A program made the translations under genes and the position numbers. A stretch of 64,000 bases of DNA from Phoenix dactylifera (lineage: Eukaryota > Streptophyta > Magnoliopsida > Arecales > Arecaceae), in contig NC_052399.1 in assembly GCF_009389715.1 (NCBI RefSeq), forward strand, positions 18,913,646 to 18,977,645, in the 5' to 3' direction. The notes beneath the pieces were generated by a model. The model searched no databases. It saw only the letters and a program-made list of their open reading frames with translations, and was not told where the DNA came from. Shown here in pieces: positions 36,412-46,829 of the stretch; position 1 is the first letter of the stretch, and the number at the start of each line of letters is the position of its first letter.

Positions 36412-37163
36412 TTTAGGGTTTAAAATGGATTAGGTACGAATTGAATATTGATATATCATATTTGTATCAATATTTTTTAACAAAATTGGATACAGATATG
36501 AATATTAAACATATATTAAAATTAATATTTATATTTATTCTAAATGGATATGGATACAAATCAATACTAGAAATAAATAATTTCATCAAGAATATACCGC
36601 TTAAGGTTGCTCACACCAAAGTAGATAGAATCTATCGCGCTTCCAAGGCATCTGATTATAGCTATCGTCGATTGCAATCGCCGAGTGAAAATTAGAAAGT
36701 GGATGGGATCTTCAAAATCCTAGTTACTGCAAGATGATGAAGAAGAAAGAGGGATGAAACGGACGAACAAGAGGTTTGAGTTTTTCAAGTGTTCGGGGCT
36801 ATTTGAAGAATTTTATTTGAATCGGGCATTCTGTATTCGGGTTACTGTCTTAGGTGATGGTTATCCGATATCTAGGTTCCTTTTAGTTTAGATTTGGCTA
36901 ATCACTTAATTGGTTTTCTGATTTAACTTAACTTAAACTTCTTCTTTTCAGTTATCCTTGTTATACAGATATCTGAATTCAGATCCGAATTTGAAAAAAT
37001 AAAGTGTATCCGTATCCATATCCGTATCCGAAAGATTTTTGAATTGACTATCTAGATCCGTATCTAGATCCATTCAGACCAAAAAAATAATATCAGAGTC
37101 TGACCCGAATCAGATACAGAAATGGATACAGTCGGATATAATTCAACCCACTTTCAGTCCTAG
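36412..37163. mobile_element. hAT-like or MITE-like element rich in GGATAT words
   Basis: Begins tttagggtttaaaatggatta and ends caacccactttcagtccta. These ends are weakly inverted in the TAGGG...AAA-GG-TT pattern seen at hAT-type ends. The interior repeats ggatayggata-type words. No transposase; tentative. Confidence 0.35.
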
Positions 37164-37550
37164 CTAGGTTCATGCCTTCCAATGCGGGGCCAATCTATCC
37201 CAATACCAGCTAATTCTATTCATGTTCCAATATCATCAACAAAATGAGGCGCCTTTGATGTGAAACTCACATATACATACAATTCACTTTGTGTATGCAG
37301 ACTTCAGGTAGATAAAGCTAAATCCATTATCAACATCAAGAGTGTATTTGTAAGATGTCTTTACATAACATGATTCTTGTGATATCATTTGGTTTGATGG
37401 CTAGCTTATTGAGCCGAACAATGATCATCAGGCAAACCCTAGCTCATTTATTAAAATGGCCATAGATTTCAACTATAGGAACTAATCCATATGGTCAATC
37501 TTTTCAAAAATTTTATAATATTTTTTAAAAATTTTTAAATTAAATAGCAT

Positions 37551-37665
37551 TAGAGGATGAGCCTTGGTGCAATGGTAAGTTAATAGGTTTGAATAATGAA
37601 AATAGCTTCAATGGTAAGTTAATAGGTTTGAATAACGAAAATAGCTTCTCTGTATATGCGAATAA
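37551..37665 (+). mobile_element. SINE remnant (Au-SINE-like) with internal duplication
   Basis: The phrase gagccttggtgcaatggtaa matches the A-box region of plant Au-type SINEs, and gaaaatagcttctctgtat matches their inner region after the B box. The stretch aatggtaagttaataggttt through gaaaatagctt occurs twice in tandem (unit 43 bp, near-perfect). Confidence 0.6.
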
Positions 37666-38492
37666 ATTTTCCGCCAACCTTTTAATTGTCTCACTTGAGA
37701 AGAACAACTGCAGCAGTTATACCATATATATATATTTGTGATTCAAGTTTTCTGCCTATAATATCTGAAAATATTAAATTATTTCAAGTTGCACCTGAAA
37801 AAACAGTCCTTTTGTCACATGATTTCAGCCTAGGCCAGCCTGGGAGACCCAAGCCAGTTTGGCGTGCATGAGCCCTGAACCTTTTTGATTTCATGAGCAC
37901 ATGCGCGTTAATTAAAGAGTCTTAAAGACATTGAGATTTCTACATGCGAAACTCGTACTGCCAGTAAACCTAAATACAAATATCAAAGCGTTCATGCATG
38001 GCACGTATATCCTTCTTGCAGCCATGCTCTTAAGACTTCTAAGTTCCTGCTCCAAACGGAATGAGCATGGCAGTGATGAAATTACATTTCAGCCATTTAC
38101 TTTTTCAGAACTCTATGCATGCGTTAGTTTTCCAGAGACATCCCATGTGAAGAAAGACCAGTACGAACCTGAGAACCGAAAGGCTCCCTCCCTCTAATGG
38201 TGAAATAGATCTGTAAACCAGACCTTTTTACCTGGACGGCATATTTCCAGTCCCCTTTGCATCATAAAAGCAATACAGCGATGGCTATACCCCTACCCTC
38301 CCCTCTTCATGTTTTGACAACCTATGCTTTTTTTTTTTGTTGCTGGAAACTACCTATGCTTTATTTGACATCAAAATTTACATCGGAATTAGTCGCTGCC
38401 TTCATCCGAGAACGCCGAACACTTGGTACGGATAGGACCGTTCATAACCTAGAACTCCTACGCTTTGCCTGCAGGGCTTTTGGATGTGTAAG
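37666..38492. other. Insert DNA downstream of FT2
   Basis: No recognised gene; the right edge of the insertion abuts the FT2 stop codon. Confidence 0.4.
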
Positions 38493-41400
38493 CTAAGTCA
38501 TCCGCCTTCCACCATGGCCGGATTCTCGCTGGCAGGTAAAATAGACGGCAGCGACAGGGGAGCCGAGGTTGTAGAACTCGGCAAAGTCTCTAGTAGTGAA
38601 ATTCTGGCGCCAGCCAGGTGCATCCATTGTTTGGTACCTGGGCTGCTGGAACAACGCATACACAATTCGGTGTATCCCGGAGGCTGGCCGTGGGCTCTCG
38701 TAGCTAACCACCTCTTGACCTGAAACCCAGGTATCATCAGAATTTCTCTATTTTTTTCCTTGCTTTGAGCATTAAAAGCAAAAAAAAAAGAAGAAGGACG
38801 CACTAAAATTAATTACATATATGGGCTTGTATATTTCGAATATGGGAAGGTGTTCGTACGTTTTTTTGGCAATTACATGCATTTTCCTCACCATCTACTT
38901 GCATCTGGTCCAGGTGATTGGCTCCCATGAGTAAATTTCTCATTCCCGTGGAGGGATTAATTAGGTCAAAAAAGTAATGACCATGCTGTGAGATTAACAA
39001 CTCTTTGGAACGGTTTTGTATCTTTGGTGGGAAACAAGGATTCACTTTCCTTCGCACGAATCCACCATTGGGTCATCTACTTGTTGCTTTGAAATCTGTG
39101 CAGATGGATGAATGACAGAGTTTGGAGTGAATTCATGCAAAGGAAGATGAATCCTTTATTTCATTCGAAAGATATACCCCCCAGTATTTTACCAAGTACA
39201 ACTAGGACCGGCATATCTAGAGTACTGAACTCACCAAAATTTGCTCCCGTTGATCCAGGGATATTTATGACCAACCTGTAACGAAAATATAGAACTTATC
39301 AGCAACTGGTTTTTATATTCTTTTGGTTATCTTTCCTCAAAAAAAGAAAAGAAAAGAAAAGAAAAATCAATTGTTTTAGTTATAAAACCATATTTATTGT
39401 AAAATAAAAGATGGTGAAGAAGCGAATGAAAAGCTTTTCATTTAACAACGCCAGAACCAGATCGCTACAAGAATAGGGGAGCAAATGAATCTAGTTCTTC
39501 ATGAATTGCTTGAGCTCAGCTAGTTATAGAAATTTATTCAGGCTTCTGTCAAAAAGGAAACGTTTTTAGTCACATCCAACAACTAAATGATCCAAGCTCA
39601 AGCTCAAATGTCAATCATGAATTACCAAAACAAGCTTAAACAACATCAAGTCTGCCTGGTTAGGTTCATGAAAACTTAAGCTAGAAACATAAATTCTTGA
39701 GAAAGTCAGCACAATAAAGTATTTAAATGTAAATGTTAACAAATACATTAAACTATTAGAAAATAGTCTGTTTTAATTTACTGAAACCTTGTAATCACTG
39801 ATCTCATCAATTAGGATGTAAGGAATGCTAGAGGTTATCATAAGCTATCTAAACAAGTCTGGTTAAGCTGGCGTGCAAGCCTAAGATGAGAAACACATAG
39901 AAACAAAGTTTGGAGCTGTTAGTTAAGGTCTAAATTGTATCAACCTTAGTTGAGCTCAATCCACACTCAGAAAAACCAGACAAGGACAAATAAATGGTCT
40001 CGTGGTCTTCACTGTTACACAAGAATTTGTGAGGATCTGGGGGGGAGGCTATTAAATAAAAGAGCCAGGCCATGAGTTGAGCAAAGCTAAAATCTCCATA
40101 GCCCTGCTCAAAGGAATAAAGACAATATAAATCATTTTGATGAGACAACATTAACAAAAACACCAGGCATGTAACAGTGCTTAGGTAAAGGGTGAGGTCT
40201 CGGTGCAATTGTGTTACCGACATGATATATGCTGCTATCCTTCATGAATTGCACTGTTCTTCGTGTTGGATTTGATCATTGACTCATTACTCGGAAACTC
40301 AAGGAACTGGATATTAAAATCTCCTAAATAAATTATATATAAGGGTTATGTCGGTGATATGCGCATACACTAAGAACAAATAACTAAAAGAATCATGCTG
40401 CTATGCCAATTGCATCTAATCTTCTCCATTGTCTAAAAGCGTTAATGGCATCATGTCAATGTTGGAGATTTAGCATCCAGTCCGCCTAACTTGAACCAAG
40501 TTCTTCTATTCCAGAAATGATTGAAGTTGGAATTGTAATGGAATAGCAGTGGAACAGAACAAGACTTTTTTTTTTTTTTGAGCTAATAGACAATTGATAT
40601 TCATCTCTAAGAAAGTAAGATCTTTTTCCTTCAATTAAAAAAAAACAAACAATAACAAAACCAACATGCTAAATTCTGGAAAGCGTACCAATGGAGATAT
40701 TCCCTCATGCTAGGTTCACTTGGACTTGGAGCATCTGGATCTACCATGACCTGCAACACATCAAGTATGAAACTGAAAAAAAAATTAACCACCATCTAAA
40801 AATATTAGAGCTACCTTTTATGACATGACAATATTGGATGACTCGTAGCGTTGGGCAATCCCATGTATGAAATGAGCATCACATGGTACATTAGAACCCA
40901 TGATGCCTTTAACCATTCACTCATTTTGCCTAAAAAATTAACAATTTTTAGGATGTACGTAGATCGATTTCAATCTTTCTCGTAATAACAATTTCAACCA
41001 TCTGGTGTGAGGCCAGCTTCTGGAAGTCAGGCAAGCTCCATATATAGGAGCGTCTATTATCAACCTACAGTTGGTCCTGCTTCTTCTACAGGATCTGGTT
41101 ACCTGGTCTGAAACCTTCTAAATCCTGTATAGGTATGGGAAACAAAATATTTCCATAATATTCCAAATAAAAATGATAGGTTTGATGACCACTCAGATCT
41201 TCCAAGTGGTGAATTACTCTACCATATTGAGAACTTTAACAGGAGTCAGGCAATCATTTAAGAAAAACAACTTAGTAACACAAAGATCCTTGCAGTATGT
41301 CATTTTTTTATGTAATGTCTTCTATGTAACATGCAGCAGTTCAATTGGTTGCAGCCAAAACTTAGTCATATTTGTTGTACGAAGGCAAACTGCAAGTAAG

Positions 41401-41634
41401 TAACGGGCCCAACAGAGGAACTACTAAGTGGCTTACGAGTGAATACAAGGTTCTGAGATCATTGCCTCCAACCTCAGCCCTCGGTGGCCTGACCACTTCT
41501 GATGGCCTGAGTTCTCGTCCGTTAGAAACTTCTCTAGAGCCATATGCAACCCTAAATGAGGTGGTTCTGGTGAAGGGGTCCAGCACATCCCCAACAACCC
41601 TGGAGACGACCAGAGCATCCCTTTGTCCACTCAT
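38493..41634 (-). CDS. FLOWERING LOCUS T-like protein 2 (PEBP), divergent paralogue
   Basis: Four coding exons on the minus strand: 41,634-41,437 (198 nt), 40,750-40,689 (62), 39,275-39,235 (41) and 38,719-38,493 (227). All introns are GT-AG. The product is 175 residues with no internal stop. I chose the Met at 41,634 (MSGQRD) because it aligns with FT1; an in-frame Met lies 15 codons upstream. PEBP motifs DPDAP (70-74) and GIHR (115-118) are intact, and Tyr84 is of FT type. Differences from florigen: the loop reads [15 protein letters not shown], so Leu127, Gly128 and Arg129 of FT1 become Pro, Arg and Tyr, and Tyr133 becomes Asp. LVTDIP becomes LVINIP, and Cys106 becomes Ser. Arg129 is the equivalent of the Hd3a Arg132 14-3-3 contact. 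The gene is probably expressed or recently was, since the frame is preserved, but its activity may be altered or antagonistic. The stop codon (38,493-38,495) lies at the edge of an insertion. Confidence 0.95.
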
Positions 41635-41710
41635 GCTTGCAGCCAAGAGAAGTGGAGTTTGTGGCAAACTACTGATCACACTGGGGTTGGTTGTCTAAAA
41701 GGCTGCATGA

Positions 41711-41713
<3 letters not shown>

Positions 41714-41804
<91 letters not shown>
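41714..41804. repeat. (TA)n microsatellite upstream of FT2
   Basis: About 45 TA units, starting some 80 bases upstream of the FT2 start codon, in the expected 5' UTR or core promoter. Confidence 0.95.
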
Positions 41805-41809
<5 letters not shown>

Positions 41810-43062
41810 GCGAGTACTCTCTGGATATATATCAAAGTATTTATTTGAGGGTATAGATTTTTTGTGGTTCCACCAGTGGAATCTGCTTTCCTTCTCAGTT
41901 TCTAGTAGCTATAAAGTGATGAAGTTATCTTCTCCTCCTTTTGAGACGAATTAACTCATGAGGTGGGTATCCTTTCTGGTCTTTGGATTGGTCGGCAGAA
42001 GCCGAGCAAAGGCATACTTGACAGTGCTATCAAATCCGATCCTGCCATGTTCTATGCCTTCTGTCTCTCTTCACAGACTTCGTATCCCACTGTGCGAATT
42101 CTTGCTAAGCCTTCTATGATGTGTTGAGCATCAACGTGCCCTTGTCTAACTTCATGCTGCCTTAGCCGCCACAAATGCATCAAAATTCCTCTACAACATG
42201 GCAAAGGGATGGCAATAAATGAACCAAACATCATTTCACAAAAGAAGCTAGAAAGAAGAAAGGGAAGGTAGTTTGGCTTCCATCCATGAACGAGTGGATT
42301 GGGCAAACCCCAATCAGAAACCCTTTAGCCTTCTATTATGTTCAAAGAATGTTAAAATTTAGCAAAGAATCCTTGTTATATGTTCATAGAACTGAGAAGA
42401 GGCTGGCATTGAGGACAATTAATCCTCCCTAAGCTATGGATAACCGAATTGAAAATCTATTCTTGAAACTGATGATGTGAGGGAGGCGAGGCCACCGGTG
42501 AAACTGATGAGGATGTCACGATTAATTTTTTGTTTTATCCAAATTATTTCCGAGAAAGGATATTGAGATTATAATTGGATTGCTACTTTTACAAGCACAA
42601 GTCTCAAGCGAGTATCTACTTGTTGAAAAGATTAGCACAATAAATTTAAATCCTTGTGGAACCTACTTGATATAATAGAAACTCCAGGAGTTAGCCGAGC
42701 AAAGCTAGACTCTAGGGTTTGTTTAGTACAGAATAATCATCCCAACATCAAGGGTGATGTGCGTAGATATGACAAGATCATTGCATTTAGTTGCAGCGTA
42801 GTGATCCTACGTGGCAATGATCCTAAATTAACTTCACTCCTCAAATCACTACATGACCCAGGAAACTCGTCCTTGTGGTTTGGTATCCAATATCACCTCC
42901 AGGACAGTGATCTTGAACTAAAATTTAAAGACAAAAATGCCTCTTAGTCTAGCAAAAAATTTTTGGTAGATTAATATACCTAATATATTGTATCAACAAT
43001 ATATATTATATTATATTGATTTTACATATATTATATTTATAATATATATTATAATATAATAT
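41805..43062. other. FT2 upstream region and spacer
   Basis: Probable FT2 promoter, then unassigned DNA. Minus-strand ORF 42,052-42,306 (84 residues) and plus ORF 42,654-42,947 (97 residues) carry no motif I recognise. Confidence 0.4.
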
Positions 43063-43088
43063 ATTATTGGTAACAATCCTTTTTTTTT

Positions 43089-43104
43089 GGGGGGGGGGGG
43101 GGGG
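43089..43104. repeat. Poly(T)-poly(G) tract
   Basis: 9 T directly followed by 16 G. Confidence 0.95.
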
Positions 43105-43172
43105 ATGTCGTGGGAGGCCCGGAGTGGCAAGGCCCGATTAGCCAACAGCATGACTGTTGCACGTGATGGAGG

Positions 43173-43197
43173 AGAAGACTCCGATTGAGAGTCTTCT
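43173..43197. repeat. Perfect 9-bp inverted repeat in the LTR
   Basis: AGAAGACTC, 7-base loop, GAGTCTTCT, about 105 bases inside the left end of the LTR. Confidence 0.85.
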
Positions 43198-45089
43198 TCC
43201 TCCCCCAATTCCAACAGACTCCGGGAGTCCTAGAACAATCCAAAGACCGGCCAAAAATCTTGAGATTCAATCTATTTAAGGCTCCTTCCTCCTCCTTTTG
43301 TGTTTCATTGATGAAAACTCGAGATATCATCGCTGATTCCCAAGCTCTTCTTTTGATTTTTTTTCCCTTCGATTTGTCGCCAAAAAGTGCCGCCAGAACC
43401 TCACCGGACTGAGGTGCGTGTCGCTTGCCATCCTCTACTTTTTCTATGTTTATAAGCCATCCTTGCTTGGGTTTGTGCTGACTGGTCACCAGGATCCATC
43501 CGAAATAGGGGTGCCCTGTTTCTGCATCTCTTCCTCCCATGTTCACCGTTGCTGGTTGCCGGACTTTGACGAGCCTTGCCATCCCCTAGGAAGCCATGAG
43601 CAACTGTGGCTACCGGTTACAAAGATAGCCATGTTTGAAGCTAAGTTTGATTAGGTCTTTGATGATCTTCTTCTTCTCTTCTTTGCGTCGGCCGACCACC
43701 GTCGCCGATAGTGCCACGACTAAGGGGCCGCCTATAGCTATCGTCATCGGGGTTGGGCCGACTTGGTGGCCTGCCATGCTCTAATTCGAGATGAGAGGGT
43801 GGGATCGGCATTTTTCTATTTGAGAAGAAAGAAGAGTCTTCTATCTTCTTTCTCTCTCCTTTCTCTCTCTTGATTTTTCTTTTTTTGTTTCTCTCTGTTT
43901 GCATGATTCTATAGACCCAGTAGGAGCATCTCAGATGTTCTCATTGTAGACCTAAGTTGACCCCAACAGAAGGTTGTGGACCAGTGTTGATGCAATTACC
44001 CGTCGCACTAGCCTTACTTCGACTATTGTTGAGCACCGCCAAACTCTATCATCATGAATCCCTATTGTATTACCTGAACCGTCGTCTGATTCTCGTTTCA
44101 TGATTTGACTAGCTCGATTGTCTAGAGCGGATTGACTCGGATCGTCGAACGCTGCTACCTAGTCGATCATGTTCTTCCTGCACCCCGACTATTGTCAGCT
44201 GCCATTGAACCCATAACCGATATTTTCTGATCTATTACTTTTTTTTGATTGGATATGTGTTTCTTGATCAGATGGATTGAGTTACACTATACAGACTTAT
44301 TCAAATAATTGGACGCTATCATCTAGCTGGCCTCGTAATTTTTCTATATGAATATATTTTTATGGTCAACCCTGATTTTATATGGGGCTACAGTCATATT
44401 AATTGGATATGAAGAAGCCCAACAAGATCTTATACTCTAGTTTCTCTTTCTTTCTGTTGGTATTTTCTCTCTTTAGCTTGATCCGAGAAAATCATTGGTT
44501 GTGAGGGCTACTGGATATTCCTAGGATGCTATGTGATGGCAGACCCTTTAGTGAATCAATAGAGGGTTCTGGATTATCGAATATCCTAGGTAATTTTTGA
44601 TATTGACTTGGTTATGTAGGAGAATAATCTTTTGGACAAAAGAACGTTGAGCAGAATTTTACGCACCTCGGTTCATAGATCGGGGTATGGGCAGGTGCTT
44701 AATCTGTCTAGATTATCAGCAAAGCAGTAAAAATTCTTGTACACTGATCTGCATGAAATAGATATTTTTGTACCTATATATATATGGTATGCTAATGATC
44801 GAGATAAATAAGAAGCAAGAATAGTTTTATGATGGTTTTGGTATTAAATGATGTTTTGATCATGTATGCTTGTGATTGATAGTATAATGGATGCATATAT
44901 GAGTATAACTTATGCTTGCCTAATCGGACTAATGGATATGGGGTTCTGGGCTGACCATATTATATTAATTGCCTCGTCACAGGCAAAAAATGTGACCGTG
45001 GTTAGTCTAAAGCCAAAAATAAAAAAGAATTGATGTATGGATGAGAACTTAATTAAAAGGAACACAGACTTTGGGCTTATCTCGTTATT

Positions 45090-45660
45090 ATTGGTTGCTC
45101 GGTCACAGGCCAAAAATATGATATTATTGATTGCCCTATCAGAGGTTGGAAATGCGATACTATTAATTACCCTGTCATAAGTTGGAAATGTAATACTATT
45201 GATTTTTCTATCACAGGCCGAAAATGTAAAACCACCAGTTGCTCTATTACAAGCCGAAAATGTGAAATTATTGGTTGCCTCATCATAGGCCACAAATATG
45301 AAACTATTGGTTGCCTCGTCATAGGTCGGAAATGTAAAACTACTGGTTGGCTCGTCACAGGCCGAAAATATGAAACTACTGGTTGCCCCATCAGAGACTG
45401 AAAATGTGAAACTAGTGGTTGCCCTGTCACAAGCCAGAAATGTGAAACTACTAGTTGCTCTGTCACAGGTTGAAAATGTGATACTATTGGTTGTCCCGTC
45501 ACAAGTTGAAAATGTGAAACCATTGGTTGCCCCACCACAGGCCAAAAATGTGATACTATTAGTTGCCCCATCATAAACCGAAAATGTGAAACTATTAGTT
45601 GCTCCGTCACAGGTTGGAAATGTGATATTGTTGGTTGCTCTGTTACGGGCTGAAAACGTG
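45090..45660. repeat. 36-bp minisatellite, about 15-16 units
   Basis: Unit core gaaaatgtgaaactattggt then tgccccgtcacaggcc. Because 36 is a multiple of three, several frames stay open: a 251-residue minus ORF (12-residue repeat, consensus ATNSFTFSACDR), a second minus ORF and a plus ORF. These are by-products of the array, not genes. Confidence 0.92.
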
Positions 45661-46240
45661 ATCAAGATTTAGCCCAAAGTCGAAAAGATAATTGATCTAG
45701 ATCAAGTCGAAAAGGAATGAAATGAAAAGCATTGAAAATACTATTGAAGAATTATGAGATATTATATGATATATCACTCTTGGGTGCTGGATTTCTATTG
45801 ATATTTTATGTATATATGTATATTATTTATTCGAGTATTATTAATAGTCGATTTGTGATTTCATGATGTGTGCGACAATTTCTGGCTATTTTCAAACTTA
45901 TATTATTATGTCGTTTGGATGTGTGGGGATTCTTACTAGGCTGTAAGGTGCACAACCCCTTCCTTTTTTTTTTTTTAGAGTTGCAGGCTACATAGTACAT
46001 GGCTATGGTTGAGATCACAGGTGGAGAGGATGATTAATTAGATAGAATCACTAATACTGATTGGGTGATCAAATTTTGTAATTGGGCCAACTTTGTTGTT
46101 TGGTATGAATTGAGATCATTATTGTTCAATCATATTAAAGTTGTAATATATTTTTAGGCCTAGCATATTCTCTAGGGTAGAGAATATGCGGCTGTATCGC
46201 ATGCCGGATCCGGGTGCTGGGTTCGGTGCGTGACATTATT

Positions 46241-46829
46241 AATCATAATACTGTCATATTGTTATTCAATTATAAGTTTATATTATAATACAAATGTATT
46301 ATTGTACTTTAGATTTATATTTTTAATTATTTGATATATTGCTTCTATTTGCCCTATTTTTTAATCAAAATAAATATTAGTACTAAATTAATAACATATT
46401 ATAATTATAAATCAACATAATAATTCTACAGTAATAAATAATATATTTTTATAGTGTAAATAATTTATAGGTTCAATAAATATAATAATAATTTATTATA
46501 ATATATAATTAATAAATATATTTTATGAAATATATGAGAGGTAGTTTTGGTATTATACGGTCACTAATTGTAGATCTCATGAAATATCAAACAGGTTATT
46601 TGTGAATATCAAAAAATCTTTAATTACTGGAGCATAGCATATCAAACATGGTAATCTTAGGTCATTAGAGATCAAATTACCTTGGGATAAGGATCACCGG
46701 TGATTTAAGATCACCTTAGTGATCCCATTTGGATCGCTAAATGCTATCTAGGAGTAAAACCCCTAGGATCCATATACTAAATATGCATGGTCATATGAAT
46801 ACAATTGCACAAAAAATTGCGATCAGCTG
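46241..46829. other. AT-rich spacer
   Basis: No gene seen. Confidence 0.4.

Larger units (their letters stand above)
43068..46235 (+). mobile_element. Probable large solo LTR with 36-bp minisatellite
   Basis: The right end reads ggtgctgggttcggtgcg, then tgaca, the inverse of the termini at 31,474 and 51,309. The likely left end is tggtaaca at 43,068. The 6-bp word attatt borders both edges (43,063-43,068 and 46,235-46,240), compatible with a target duplication but in AT-rich DNA and one base out of register. Near the left end are a poly(G) tract, a 9-bp hairpin (43,173-43,197) and a TATA-like ctatttaagg at about 43,276. The conserved box lies at 45,931-45,990. No polyprotein. Left edge uncertain. 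Confidence 0.55.

Noticed and set aside
41623..41954. ORFs of alternating Tyr-Ile upstream of FT2
   Set aside because: They are the translated (TA)n microsatellite.
42052..42306. 84-residue minus ORF as a LINE fragment
   Set aside because: Wording is faintly like the end of LINE polyproteins but no zf-RVT or RNase H motif is visible.
44910..45665. 251-residue minus-strand ORF with Thr/Phe/Cys-rich repeats as a gene
   Set aside because: It is the translation of a 36-bp minisatellite; other frames on both strands are open for the same reason.
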